Positions 12,395 to 25,521 of a DNA stretch of 64,000 nt are shown here, in pieces. Positions within the stretch are counted from its first letter, which is position 1, and each line of letters starts with the position of its first letter. The position numbers and the translations under genes are program-made. This DNA is from Mycoplasma nasistruthionis. GTDB taxonomy: Bacteria > Bacillota_I > Bacilli_A > Mycoplasmatales > Metamycoplasmataceae. The stretch lies in contig NZ_CP040825.1 of assembly GCF_006228185.1 (NCBI RefSeq), positions 62,001 through 126,000 of the forward strand, in the 5' to 3' direction. The notes under the pieces were generated by a model. The model worked only from the letters and a program-made list of their open reading frames with translations, did not search any database and was not told where the DNA came from.

Positions 12395-13504
12395 ATGAAA
12401 AGAGTTTCAGATATTACAACATTTAATGAATTTAAAACACAAGCAGATGAGCATGCACTTCCAATAATTGAAAAAGCAGTGAATGAACTGTTTGAGCGTC
12501 CAGAAATGGCTGAACAAAGAAAAGCAGAAAAACAAAGAATTTTATTCATCTGCTTGGCAATTTTAGGATTTGTTTTAGGTGTTTTATTTGGATTTGCTTC
12601 TCTTTCTGTTCAAAACACAGCAGGTAAAGTGGCACTACAAATATTCGGTGCTATATTTCTTATACCAGGAATAGTTTTCGTAGTATTAGCATCAAGTAAA
12701 GCAAAATTAATTTCACGTTTAAAAGCACAGTTAAATTCATTTTTAATAGCAAATTTACAGCCACACAATTTATACAAAGAAATTATTAGCAAAATCAATC
12801 CAAATTGAGAATACTTTGGAAATCGCTTTGTTCCTGATAATAATGCAAATGGTTTCGATTCTAAAGATCGTGTTTTTACAAAAGATGAATATTTAATAAC
12901 TAAACCAACACCAATTCCAAATTCAGCTCATTTATACCAAGTTAACGAAGTTAAATCAATCGTTTTAGATAAGAAATATCCAGTGCACGTTGGAAATCAT
13001 AAATGAGAGCAAATCATTGAAAGAACAGATCGTCAAGGGAATGTTTATTATGAAAAACATTATTTTGATGCTGTTACTATTAAAGTTGATATTCGTGCAT
13101 TAGAAGAATATAAAAGAACAGACTTCTCAATGTTCCGTAAAAAATGAATTGGTGGAAAAAGAATTGAGTTTGAAAATGACAAATTCAATAATGTTTTCAA
13201 CATTGAAGCAATGGATGAGCTAAGAATTAGAACTTACTTCACAGTTTTAGCTCAAGAAAACTTATTAAAACTTTACACAGAAAACCTTGAATACACTTGC
13301 TCAAGATATATCAGTGTTAGAGCTGTGGATGATGTTATTTACTTCAGCTTTATGGCGCCAGAAGGCTTTATGGACATTGATATTCCAAAGAAATTTCATA
13401 CAGTAGACAGCACTGTTAAGACAATTTATAAAGACATTTTACTAGACATTTATACAGTTTCATTCATGTTGCAACTAGTATATGTCCCAGTTTATTTATA
13501 CTAA
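12395..13504 (+). CDS. DUF3137-type membrane protein paired with LemA
   Basis: A 369-residue protein with two adjacent membrane helices (about residues 50-105), a short cytosolic N-terminus and a soluble C-terminal domain. The C-terminal part (FDAVTIKVDIRALEEYKR and then IGGKRIEFENDKFNNVFNI, followed by DELRIRTYFTVLAQ) fits the DUF3137 pattern often found beside lemA. RBS is AGGAG at 12386-12390; the ATG at 12395 is preferred over the adjacent TTG. Two TGA-encoded Trp residues lie in the soluble part. No enzymatic motif was seen. Function unknown. Confidence 0.8.
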
Positions 13505-13516
13505 ACATATTAAACA

Positions 13517-13542
13517 AAATATCAGCATTGCTGATATTTTTT
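13517..13542 (+). terminator. Terminator after the lemA pair
   Basis: A ten-base stem AAATATCAGC with loop ATT and its exact complement, followed by TTT. It lies 13 bases after the stop. Confidence 0.88.
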
Positions 13543-13547
13543 ACCCC

Positions 13548-13553
13548 TATAAT
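13548..13553 (+). promoter_or_regulatory. -10 element of pgk
   Basis: TATAAT directly downstream of the preceding terminator and about 70 bases before the pgk ribosome site. A clear -35 is not visible because the terminator T-run occupies that position. Confidence 0.55.
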
Positions 13554-13622
13554 AGTACAATTTATAGTAAAATAAATTAATACAAAAATCCCAGAATTAG
13601 TTTACTTTTATAAAGGAGAAAC

Positions 13623-14806
13623 ATGAAAAAACAATTGATGATTTAAATTTAAATCACAAAAAAGTTTTAGTTAGAGTTGACTTCAATGTTCCATTATCAA
13701 ATGGTGTTATAACTTCAACAAAAAGAATTAAAGCAGCTTTACCTACAATTAACAAAATCATTCAAGAAAACGGAAAAGTTATCTTATTATCACACTTAGG
13801 TAGAGTTAAATCACAAGAAGACTTAGCTTCTAAATCATTAAAACCAGTAGCTGTTGAATTAGCTAAACAACTACAAAGACCAGTTAAATTTGTTAACGCA
13901 ACAAGAGGATTAGCTTTAGAAAATGCAATCAACAACATGAATGATGGTGATGTTTTATTAGTTCAAAACACACGTTATGAAGACTTAAATGACAAAGCTG
14001 AATCAAACAACAGCGACCAATTAGGACAATATTGAGCTTCACTAGGTGATGTGTTTATTAATGATGCATTTGGAACAGCACACAGAGCTCATGCTTCAAA
14101 CGTTGGAATCGCTTCAAATATTCAAGAATCAGCTTTAGGATACTTAATGCAAAAAGAAGTGGAATCTTTAAATAGTGTTATTGAAAATCCTAACCACCCT
14201 TATGTAGCAATCATTGGTGGAGCAAAAGTTTCAGATAAAATTCAAGTTTTAGAAAACTTAATTGAAATTGCAGATAAAATGATTATCGGTGGAGCTATGG
14301 CTTATACATTTATGGCTGCTAAAGGATTAAGTACCGGAACATCATTGGTTGAAAAAGATTACATTGAACTAGCTTCAAACTTCTTAGCTAAATACGATGA
14401 CAAAGTTATTTTACCAGTTGATCATGCTTGTGCTGATGGATTTAAAGATGTTGAAGCAACAATTTTTGACGTTGAAATTCCTAAACGTTACATGGGTCTA
14501 GATGTTGGGCCTAAATCAATTGAAAACATTCAAAATGCTTTAGCAGACGCTAAAACAGTTGTATGAAACGGACCTATGGGTGTTGCTGAATTTGTTAACT
14601 TCCAAAAAGGAACGTTAGCAGTTTGTGAATCAATTGCACAACTTAAAGATGCTTATACATTAGTAGGTGGTGGAGACTCTGTCTCAGCTGTTGAAAAATT
14701 AAACATGGAACAAGAATTCTCACACGTTTCAACAGGAGGTGGAGCTTCTTTAGAGCTACTACAAGGTCTAAAATTACCAGGTGTTGAATCGATTCAAGAC
14801 AAATAA
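13623..14806 (+). CDS. pgk: Phosphoglycerate kinase, frameshifted at codon 3
   Basis: The enzyme converts 1,3-bisphosphoglycerate and ADP to 3-phosphoglycerate and ATP in glycolysis. Family signatures are [43 protein letters not shown] and the C-terminal [20 protein letters not shown] and ATG (13623) are well placed, but that frame stops after seven codons. The PGK frame begins at AAAACA one base out of register. One extra A in the A6 run (13626-13631) would restore MKKTIDDL. No other ATG, GTG or TTG serves the PGK frame before codon 100. Everything after the run is intact, to about 394 residues. A sequence error or transcriptional slippage is likelier than loss, because ATP supply depends on glycolysis. 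Confidence 0.9.
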
Positions 14807-14826
14807 TTCAACTAAAAAAACAAACA

Positions 14827-14860
14827 AAAAAGTGTAGTTAATAACTACACTTTTTATTTT
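14827..14860. terminator. Bidirectional terminator between pgk and the opposing lipoprotein gene
   Basis: AAAAAGTGTAGTTA faces its complement with a tiny loop. A-run and T-run on opposite flanks let it serve both converging genes. Confidence 0.85.
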
Positions 14861-14865
14861 GCTTA

Positions 14866-17268
14866 TTAACGTAAAACAAATGATAATTCTACATTTTCAA
14901 ATTTTTCAGCTTGTTTAACATTAAATTCTTCATTAATTGTTTCAAGTTGTTTTTGAAGTTCAACTAAAGAAGCTTTTGCTTCAGTTAACTTAGTATTTAA
15001 AGCTTCAAGTTTTGATGTTTTTAAAGTGTTAAATTCTTCTTTTTTGGCTTGATCTGCCTTTTGCTCTTCAAGTAGTTTTTCTTTTTTAGTATTTAATTCG
15101 GTTCTTTTTTCTTCTGTTAAATCAGTTTTCTTTAATTCTTCATCAATTGTTAAAATTTCTTGCGCTTTGTTAGCTACAGAAGCTTCATAGTAATCAAAAT
15201 TACCTTCAACATAGTCTATTTGTGCTTGTAGGTATTTTAATTTAGTATCATTTGTAATTTTATTATCAGTAATTAAATCTGCTGGAATATTTATATATGA
15301 ATAATCATCAGCAACATAATCAACTTTTTGGTTATATCATTCTTTAATTTTAGTTTGTAATTCAACTATTTTTTCTTTTTGTTCTAATGACATTTCAATG
15401 ATATTTGCTTTAATTAAACTGTCATAAATTTCATCAGAAATAGTGAAATATGAAGTTAAATTATGTGTCACTAATTCGGTGTTAAAGATACTGTTGTAAG
15501 GGTTTGCAGAACCTGTAAAGTCAACATTAACTAATAAATTATATGTACTTGTACCATAGAAGAATCTGTCTCAGTAAACATCAGCAAAACGATGTTCTGG
15601 CAATGATCTATTAATCATCATTGCTGAGAATTTATTATCAGCATCTTTTTTGAAATCTAATAAGTTATAAGGAACGTAATAAACCGGGAAAGTACCAAAA
15701 GCTTCAACAAATTTTCTAACTTCTTCTTCACTTGTTTGGCTTTCTCATGGGCTAATAAACTCAGTTACTAATGGATTACCTTGTAATTGTCCATTTATTT
15801 CAATTGGTGCAAAATCTCAAGTATATTTAATGATGTAATTTTCTTTGGCATCTTTAAATTGTTCAGATAAAAGTTTTTGATTGTTGGGATTTATTTCGGT
15901 GTCAACTGCAAATTTCTTGAATTGACCATCTTTTTTACTAATTACAGAAATATATCCGTTTCTTGTTTGATTTCCAATTTTAACTTTAATTTTAGCTACA
16001 AAATCAGGTACTAAATCTTCAACATAACCATCAGATGAACCTAAAATAGTATCATGGTTAGTTTCGATTTGCTGTTTGAATTCGTCTAAAATTTGAGCTT
16101 TAGATTTCTTTGGTGCAGTTGGTGTTGAATTGTTGTTTTCGCCAGAAGTGTTATTTGTAGTTTCTGTTGGTTGATTTGAACTAGTTTCAGATGCTCTAGA
16201 AGCTTGATCTAATTCAACTACTTGTTCTAAATCCTTAATGCTATTAAATACATTTTTATACAATGGCACATCGTTTATTGCTGCATATCTGTATTTAATA
16301 TCATAGTTTCAAACATTAACTGATTTGTATTTTAAAGCATCTTGAACTTTTGAAGTAGGTTGAACTAATTCTAAATATGGATATGCTAGAGTTGATTTAT
16401 ATTGGTTAATTAAAAGTCTGTGTTGTTCCAGCAATTCAAAAGCAGGATTTACAAATTCTCTTAATTTATCTTCCGAAATTTCATTACCTAAATTTTTCTC
16501 TACAAAATCACTGTAAGGCTTAAATACCTTAGCAATCGCCTCGGCATTTTCAGATAATTTAGCTTTTAATTCATTTGCTTTAGCTTTTAATTCATCGCTT
16601 GATGAATTTGCAATAAAGTAATCTAATCTTGCAAGTGTTTGACTGTTAATTAAAGAAATTTGAACAGGACCTTGCATATACATTAAAACAAATTGACCCA
16701 TGTTATTGATTTTGAAAGCCAAACTTTGTGGGAATTTATCACCCATTAATTGTCTTAGATAACTAATTTTGTTATAAGCTTCTTGAGACATAGTTCTAAT
16801 TGCTGCTGTTATTCCGGAAACATATAAAACTGATGAAATCGAGTTATTGACATTAAATGATTCGATTACTTGATCAGCAATTTTATTAACACTTTCTGCA
16901 TATCTTTCTTTTGAAATTGATAAACCAAAACTAAAGGTTGGATCCTGAGCAGCTCCTGAATACTCTGACGGATTAGCTGCAATTTGTTGTAAAACAGCAT
17001 AAGTTTCGTTAGTTAATAAATCAAAATATTGTCTAATATACACTTTAGTTTGATTTAAATGAGTTATATCATTTTGTGATAACCCAAAAACTGGAATATC
17101 TAAATTCTTAAAAAAGTTATTGTACACGTCTGTACTATTTCTTTCTTGACTTTTTCCAGAATCGTCTTGATTATTCTTTGCACTATTACATGAAGCCGCA
17201 ACAGTTGGTAGAGTAATCGCTGTTGAACCTAATAAAATAGTTAATAATTTTGAATATATTCTTTTCAT
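14866..17268 (-). CDS. Large hypothetical lipoprotein
   Basis: An 800-residue surface lipoprotein. The signal peptide MKRIYSKLLTILLGS leads to the lipobox VAASC, lipidated at Cys27. An S/T/N/E-rich linker lies near residues 345-390 (ETTNNTSGENNNSTPT). The last 150 residues are K/E-rich and coiled-coil-like (TKKEKLLEEQKADQAKKEE). Several TGA codons encode Trp, which splits the gene for standard-code callers; the frame is otherwise continuous to TAA at 14866. It lies alone on the minus strand between plus-strand operons. No family was recognised; adhesion or antigen functions are only guesses from its location and architecture. Confidence 0.82.
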
Positions 17269-17665
17269 AAATTAATTATATAGATTAAGTTAAAAACAAG
17301 TGCTATTTTGTCTAGTTTTTCAGTCTTAAAATTTTTATTTTTTAGATTTTGTAATTAAAATTTTAAAAACTTGTTTAACTTAAAAATGAGTAAGTTTTCT
17401 TTGCAACATTTTTCATAATAAAACTAATTAAAACAATAAATATTCAACACTAATTTTAAAAAATATTTAGCCAAAGTAATTAAGCAACTAAATAGCTGTT
17501 TTTCAGCTAATTAAGTACCTAATTTAGCTAAAAAATTACTCAAAAATATCCAATTTTTGTGATTTTTCACAATCTTTGGTAAAAGCAAAACAGCCAGCAA
17601 ATTAAGGTCAATGAAAGCGAAATTATGGTATTATTTAAATGCTATTATAAATAAGAGAGGTGAAA
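17269..17665. other. AT-rich intergenic region with inverted repeats between divergent genes
   Basis: About 400 bases without a supported gene. It must hold the promoters of the minus-strand lipoprotein and of secG. Visible structure: AGCTG-TTTTT-CAGCT near 17494-17508, further TAGCTAA copies to about 17530, and TTGTGA-TTTT-TCACAA at 17557-17572. A -10-like TTATAAAT lies near 17645. No RNA gene was recognised. Confidence 0.5.
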
Positions 17666-17905
17666 ATGACAGCTTTAGCAGTTTTTCTTGTAATATTTGC
17701 AATTTTAATAATCATTGTTTCGCTATTTATGTCTCCTGATTCAAATGGTTTTTCAGGTGCATTAGTAGGTTCAGGTGACTTGGAATTATTTAAACATTCT
17801 AAAGAACGTGGAATTAAAAAAGTTTTAAAATATTCAATGCTTGTTTTTGCATTTATTTTAATTATTATTTCAATTATTGTTAGAGTATTGCATTCAGGAA
17901 ACTAA
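17666..17905 (+). CDS. secG: Preprotein translocase subunit SecG
   Basis: A 79-residue protein with two membrane helices (ALAVFLVIFAILIIIVSLF and MLVFAFILIIISIIV). They are joined by the conserved SecG loop with SDSNGFSGALVGSGDLELF-like sequence (here PDSNGFSGALVGSGD). It assists SecYEG protein export. The ATG at 17666 after GAGAGGTG is preferred to the GTG six bases upstream. It is followed 10 bases later by rnr, the usual secG-rnr order of Gram-positive relatives. Confidence 0.93.
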   Translation: MTALAVFLVIFAILIIIVSLFMSPDSNGFSGALVGSGDLELFKHSKERGIKKVLKYSMLVFAFILIIISIIVRVLHSGN

Positions 17906-17915
17906 AAAGGAAAAT

Positions 17916-20082
17916 ATGGACAAAAAATTAATTTTAAATTACATTAAAACAGCTAAGGCAAAGTCTTTTATTGAAATTGCTAAGCATTTTAAAATTCACC
18001 CAAAAGATAATAAGACTTTAACTCTGACTTTATCAGAATTACAATCGGAGTATTTAATTTTCAAAAATAATAAAGACCAGTACTATGCACCTGAATTGAA
18101 AGAAACAATTCAAGGTGTTTTAAATGTCTCAGCAAAAGGTAATTTTGGTTTTGTTGATTACAACATCGATGAAGAAAATAACACAAAAGACAGCGTTTAT
18201 GTACGTAGTTTTAATTTCAACAGTGCTATTAATGGTGATTTAGTACAAGTGAATGTTTATGGCTCATCTGATGATACAGAATTAAATCACGGAGTAATTA
18301 CAAACGTTATTGAACGTAATAATCAAACAGTAATTGGATTTATTAAAGATAAAAATGCAACTAAATATTTTGTACCAGTGGATAATCGTTTTAAATCTGT
18401 AAAGTTCCGTTTAGTTGCTTCATTAGTGCCAACTAAACTAAATGACTTGGTTATGGCTGATATTTTAGCTTACGAAAATTCAACAGTTTCAATTTCTGTT
18501 TCAAGAGTTATAACAAATGAAGCTGACCCAATGGTGTTTGTTAAAGCATATTTAGAAAAAGTCAAAGCACCACATGGTTTTCCAGAAGAACTAACTGAAG
18601 AAATTGCCAATATTCCAACAACAATTGATACTGAAGATCAATCGAACCGTCGTGATTTAACTAATCAAATGATTGTTACAATCGATGGTGATGACACTAA
18701 AGATTTTGATGATGCTATTACTGTTAAAAAGCTTGCTAATGGGAATTACTTTTTAGGAGTTTATATTGCTGACGTTTCACATTATGTTAAAGAAGATACT
18801 TTAATCAATGCTGAAGCTTTAAACCGTGGAACAAGTATTTACTTAGTTGACCGTGTTATTCCAATGCTTCCTGAACAATTATCAAATGGGATTTGTTCAC
18901 TTAATCCGAATGAAAAAAGATTTGTTATTGCTTGTGAAATGGAAATTAACAGCAAAGGTGAAAATGTCAAGATTGACATTTTTCAAGGAATTATTGAATC
19001 AAAATACCGTTTAACTTATAAACAAGTAGATCAATACTTTAACAATCAAACTGAATTGTTACCAAAAGCTTATTCAGACACTGAATTAACTTCAATGCTA
19101 GATCAAGCTAAAGAACTATCACAAATTCTGCATGATTTTAAAATTAATCAAGGTTATGTTGACTTTGAAATTGATGAACCAAAAATTAAATTAGATGAAA
19201 ACGGTTCAGTTGAACGTATCATTATTCATCAAAGAGGTTTTTCAGAAGTTTTAATTGAAGATTTTATGGTTAGAGCAAATGAAACGGTGGCTAAATATTT
19301 ATTCGATAAAAAACTACCAGTTTTATATCGTGTTCACGAAAAACCGGATGAATTAAAACTTGAAGGTTTAAAAAATTCTTTAGGCGCAATTGGCATTAGC
19401 ACAAAAGAATTAAACCCAAACACAATCAATCCTAATAAGTTTGCTGATTTTGTCAAACATGTTAAATTAGACCGTGATGATGATTTTGTTAAATTAATGT
19501 TTTTAAGATCAATGCAAAAAGCGGTTTATTCAGACCATAACATTGGACACTTTGGACTGGCTTCTGAATTTTATTGTCATTTTACAAGTCCAATTAGACG
19601 TTATCCGGACTTAATTATTCATCGTATTATTAGAAACTTTTTAATCAACAAAGATAAAAGTCATTTAGCTGAATTTAAAGAAATCTTACCTACATTTGGT
19701 GATTTAAACACACGTAGTGAACAAAAAGCAGTCCAAATTGAACGTTCAGTTAATGACTTAAAATTCGCTGAATTTTTAAAAAATCAAGTTGGAAAAACTT
19801 TCAAAGCACAAATTTTATCAATTTTAAACTTTGGTTTCTTTGTTGAGTTTGATTTTAAAGCAAGTGGTTTAGTACATAAAAGCACACTAATTGATGCAGA
19901 ATATACAGCCAATGAAACTTTAACTAAATTAGTATCAGACAAAAGAACTTTTACAATTGGTGATTGAGTTGAAGTTGTTGTTTTAGGTGTTGATTTAGTT
20001 GAAGGTAAAGTTGAATGTGTTTTAAGTGACTTATATCAAAAATATGTAGAACAAAAATTTCAAGAAGAATCTAAAAGAAAAA

Positions 20083-20102
<20 letters not shown>
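17916..20102 (+). CDS. rnr: Ribonuclease R
   Basis: A 728-residue 3'-5' exoribonuclease acting on structured RNA; in bacteria it also works with tmRNA on defective messages. Order: winged-helix-like N-terminus (residues 1-60), cold-shock domains, and the RNB catalytic domain with DGDDTKDFDDAI (Asp metal ligands, near residue 255). Then come GLASEFYCHFTSPIRRYPDL and a C-terminal S1 domain (GKTFKAQILSILNFGFFVE). The last 45 codons follow a TGA-Trp. RBS AAAGGA lies before ATG 17916. The 3' end overlaps the next gene by 20 bases. Confidence 0.95.
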
Positions 20103-22441
<2,339 letters not shown>

Positions 22442-22457
22442 ATTATAAGGAGTTGCC

Positions 22458-22742
22458 ATGATTTTTGCAAAAGCAACTAAATATACAATTAATCCTGAAA
22501 AACTAAAAGTATTCATTGATTACTTATTTGTTTTAACTAAAAAAACAAGAGTTCAAGAATTTAACTTATCATTTGAATATGCTCTAGAAACAAATGATAA
22601 GATCTTAATTCTAGAAAGATGATCAACTAAAGAGTCATATAAAAACTTTATTCACTTAAATGAATTCAAAAAAGAACTTAAAACTTTAGAAAAAATGTCA
22701 AAACACACTGAAGTGTTATATGAAGTAGAACTTGCTAAATAA
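22458..22742 (+). CDS. ABM-fold (antibiotic biosynthesis monooxygenase-like) small protein
   Basis: A 94-residue protein with the layout of ABM/quinol monooxygenase-like ferredoxin folds. It starts MIFAKATKYTINPEKLKVF and has the LILERWSTKESYKNFIHLNEF segment typical of these proteins, split here by a TGA-Trp. RBS AAGGAG at 22448-22453. It follows metG by 16 bases and is probably co-transcribed. Substrate unknown; such proteins are small dimers in the cytosol. The stop codon lies inside the following terminator hairpin. Confidence 0.72.
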
Positions 22743-22758
22743 CAGCAAGTTCTTTTTT
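22727..22758 (+). terminator. Terminator overlapping the end of the ABM gene
   Basis: GAACTTGCT pairs with AGCAAGTTC around a seven-base loop holding the stop codon, followed by six T. Confidence 0.88.
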
Positions 22759-22829
22759 CATATTGACAATACAAATATGAAAAAAATTTTCATAGTGACT
22801 TTCTAGTAAATATAGGGCATGTTTTAGAT

Positions 22830-22835
22830 TATAAT
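22830..22835 (+). promoter_or_regulatory. -10 element of the nuclease/ABC operon
   Basis: TATAAT in GATTATAATTTAAC, with transcription expected near 22842. It gives a leader of about 100 bases, long for this genome. No convincing -35 is visible. Confidence 0.5.
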
Positions 22836-22850
22836 TTAACAGGATAAAAA

Positions 22851-22898
22851 TAAGTAATTCAATTACTTAGTCAGGCAAGAATTTAGCCTGTATTTTTT
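22851..22898 (+). promoter_or_regulatory. Attenuator-like leader with two hairpins
   Basis: TAAGTAATT-C-AATTACTTA (22851-22869) is a nearly uninterrupted palindrome. It is followed by CAGGC with its complement GCCTG (22872-22890) and then TATTTTTT, the form of an intrinsic terminator. Both lie between the -10 and the lipoprotein start, where a conditional terminator would be placed. No known riboswitch was recognised. Confidence 0.45.
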
Positions 22899-22942
22899 AA
22901 AATCATAATATTTATATATAACAATAACTAAACGGAGACAAA

Positions 22943-25450
22943 ATGAGTGATAAATTGAAAAAAATCATATTAGGTTCTTCATCACTTTTAGGTTTATTTG
23001 CTCTAACAGGAGTTGCTGCATCATGTGGTAGCGATAGTTCAAATAAAAACACCGGAAAAGATGGTAATGGAACTGTAGGTGGAGACGAAAACTTTTTTGG
23101 TGGAACTAACTTAGAAGAAAGAATTGAAAATGGTAGATCAGGTGCTGCTATTTCTCCAAAAACTCAAGGTTTTGACCAAACTTCTAGAGCTGAAACAATA
23201 GTGGCTCACACTTTCTCAGAAAGTGGTGCTCAATCAAGAGCATTAAATGCCATAAGAGATGTTTACAACAAATTAGTTGATGCAAACAAAAAAGCAATTG
23301 AAGGTACAGCTGAAGGTCAAGAACCTAACTTACCAAACCCTGAAGTTTCATCAGCTGCATTACCAGTAAAATTCCAAAATATTGGTTCAGGTTACCCAGC
23401 AGGTGCAAACAAAGTAAGTCTAGACATTGTTTCTAAAAACAAAAGTTTATATGATATTGTTTTAAACTATACACCAGTTGCATCTAACTTAGCTGAAAAC
23501 AATATGTTACTAAGTTTTAACTCTGCACAAACTTCATTAAACACTGATTTAACAGATTTTTCAGAAAAATTCGTTTCAAGTAACTTAAACTCTGAAGGTA
23601 TTGACAACGTTTCAACATGAGTGCTACCTGCATTTAAATCAACAAACGTTTTAGCAATTAACTCTCCGGTTTTATCATACATAGTTAAATCATTAAAAGA
23701 TGCTGGAGTAACTGTTGAAGCAGGCTCAGAAAGCTTCTTTAATGAGATTGAAACAAAAGGTGTTAGTGACCGTGAAGGTGTTCAAGGTATTTGAGGAACA
23801 CCAGTTTCAAACATTTCTGAATTAGCAAAAGGAATGGTTTTAAGTAAAGAAATTTTTGAATCATATGACAAATTAATTGAATTTGCTTCAAGAGTACAAC
23901 CATTATTTGAAAATTCAAAAACAGGTACAAAAGCAAACGTCCATGTATTTGGGGTTGATAGTGCAACATCATTATATACACAAGCTGTTTTTGCTGAATT
24001 AAATGCTGATCCTAGAAAAATGATTCAAGCAGTTAATAAATCAGGTGGTATAACAAAAGTTTCATATCAAGCTTTACATACTGATGGTTCAGAAGCAAGA
24101 ATTGCTTCAGAAACTATCTATAACAAAATTTCATCAGCTGTTCAATCAGGAGGTGTAAAATTACTTCCAGGTGGACAATTCTCTTCAAATGATCAAGTAA
24201 AACATAGATATGCTTTCTCAATTGGTTCAACAGCTGGATACAGCCACAACTTCATTAATGCTGAACAAAAAACAATTATTGAATATAAAAAAGATGGAAG
24301 AATTGACAATACATTAAGTTTTGAACCGAGAAGTTTTGACAATATTCCATCAAATACAAGTGCAATTATGGGAATTAGTGCTTTTTCAAGTTTACCTGAA
24401 AAAGAACAAAACAAAATAAAACGTAATACTCAACCAAGTGAACAAATTACTAAATGACAACCTTTATATGTTTATGGAGGTCGTAATAACCCTATTTTAG
24501 CTCATGATTATTTAGCACAAACATATACAAATAGTGAAAATGAAACAATTAAAGTGCAATTACCAGCATTCTCTTATGCATTTGCTGATGCTGAAAGTCA
24601 AAAAGCGTTCGCAGATAGAGTTGCTGTAGCAGAATTTGATTACACAAAAGCTGCACTTTTTGCAACATTAGCATTCAATAAATCTGAATTAGGTAAATAT
24701 GCTGATTATATTGCTAAATTAAAAGAGTTAAATTTATATGCTGGTACAGTAATTACTAAATTAGGTAACAATGGAGTAGATGATCCTACAACAACCGTTT
24801 CTATTCTATTTATTGTAAAAGACGCAATTGACACATCAAACGAAAATGCAAAAGTTAGACCATTAAAAGATTCAGCTATTCAAGCAATTGCAACTGCTGG
24901 ATATGAAAAAATAACATTAAACAAAACACAAATTTTACAAGAAGAGGAATTACATTCAATTCCTACCCCAAGTAAATGAAGAAAAGAAAACCAATATAAT
25001 GTTATTTATTCTCAAGGTCCATCAATCATTGGTTTAAGATCTAACCCTGTTAACCAAGATGCCGCAAAAGCATTTGTTAAATGATTATTAACAACAGATA
25101 AGAAATATGATTTTGCTAATGGAAACGGTAAATTAAACTTAACACCTAGAGACTTCTTACAAAGACAAATGAGCTACATTTTACCATACAAAGGATTTGA
25201 AGCAGCTGAAGGAACAGCATCACTATTCGGTAAAAATGAATACTTAAAAGTTGCTTTAAGCTTATTTGGAAAAGGTGCTACAGATAAAGATTACAGAGTT
25301 TATGAAGAACCAGGTTCATCAAAAGCTCAAACATTTAGAAATTCAATCGATGCTGCATGAGAAGGATTACAAAAATCAGTTGACAATCAAACAGCTGCAA
25401 CTGATAAAATTCAAGATTTCTCAAACTTTGCATCTAAAATTCAAGCTTAA
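22943..25450 (+). CDS. Large lipoprotein, putative substrate-binding component of a nuclease-linked ABC importer
   Basis: An 835-residue lipoprotein. The signal peptide has SSSLLGLFALTG and the lipobox VAASC, with Cys28 lipidated. A G/N/D-rich linker follows. The body resembles mycoplasmal surface lipoproteins encoded before MalK/MalF/MalG-like genes, so it is the likely ligand-binding subunit, although no signature of a sugar-binding domain is secure. It is first in an operon with a nuclease lipoprotein, an ABC ATPase and two permeases. RBS GGAG lies before ATG 22943. Several TGA-Trp codons occur. The ligand is unknown; nucleic-acid fragments are the context-based guess. Confidence 0.8.
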
Positions 25451-25464
25451 TATTTAAATAATGA

Positions 25465-25500
25465 AAAATATAGTTTACCGTTTCGGTAAATTATATTTTT
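25465..25500 (+). terminator. Strong hairpin between the first lipoprotein and the nuclease gene
   Basis: AAAATATA-G-TTTACCG, loop TTT, then the complement with one G-T pair, ending in a T-run. As the next gene starts 22 bases later it may be a partial terminator or an mRNA-stabilising boundary. Confidence 0.7.
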
Positions 25501-25521
25501 ATAAAATTAGAAACGAGAAAA

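Noticed and set aside
22743-22942. T-box or known riboswitch in the leader
   Set aside because: No T-box sequence or familiar aptamer core is visible; only two simple hairpins are.
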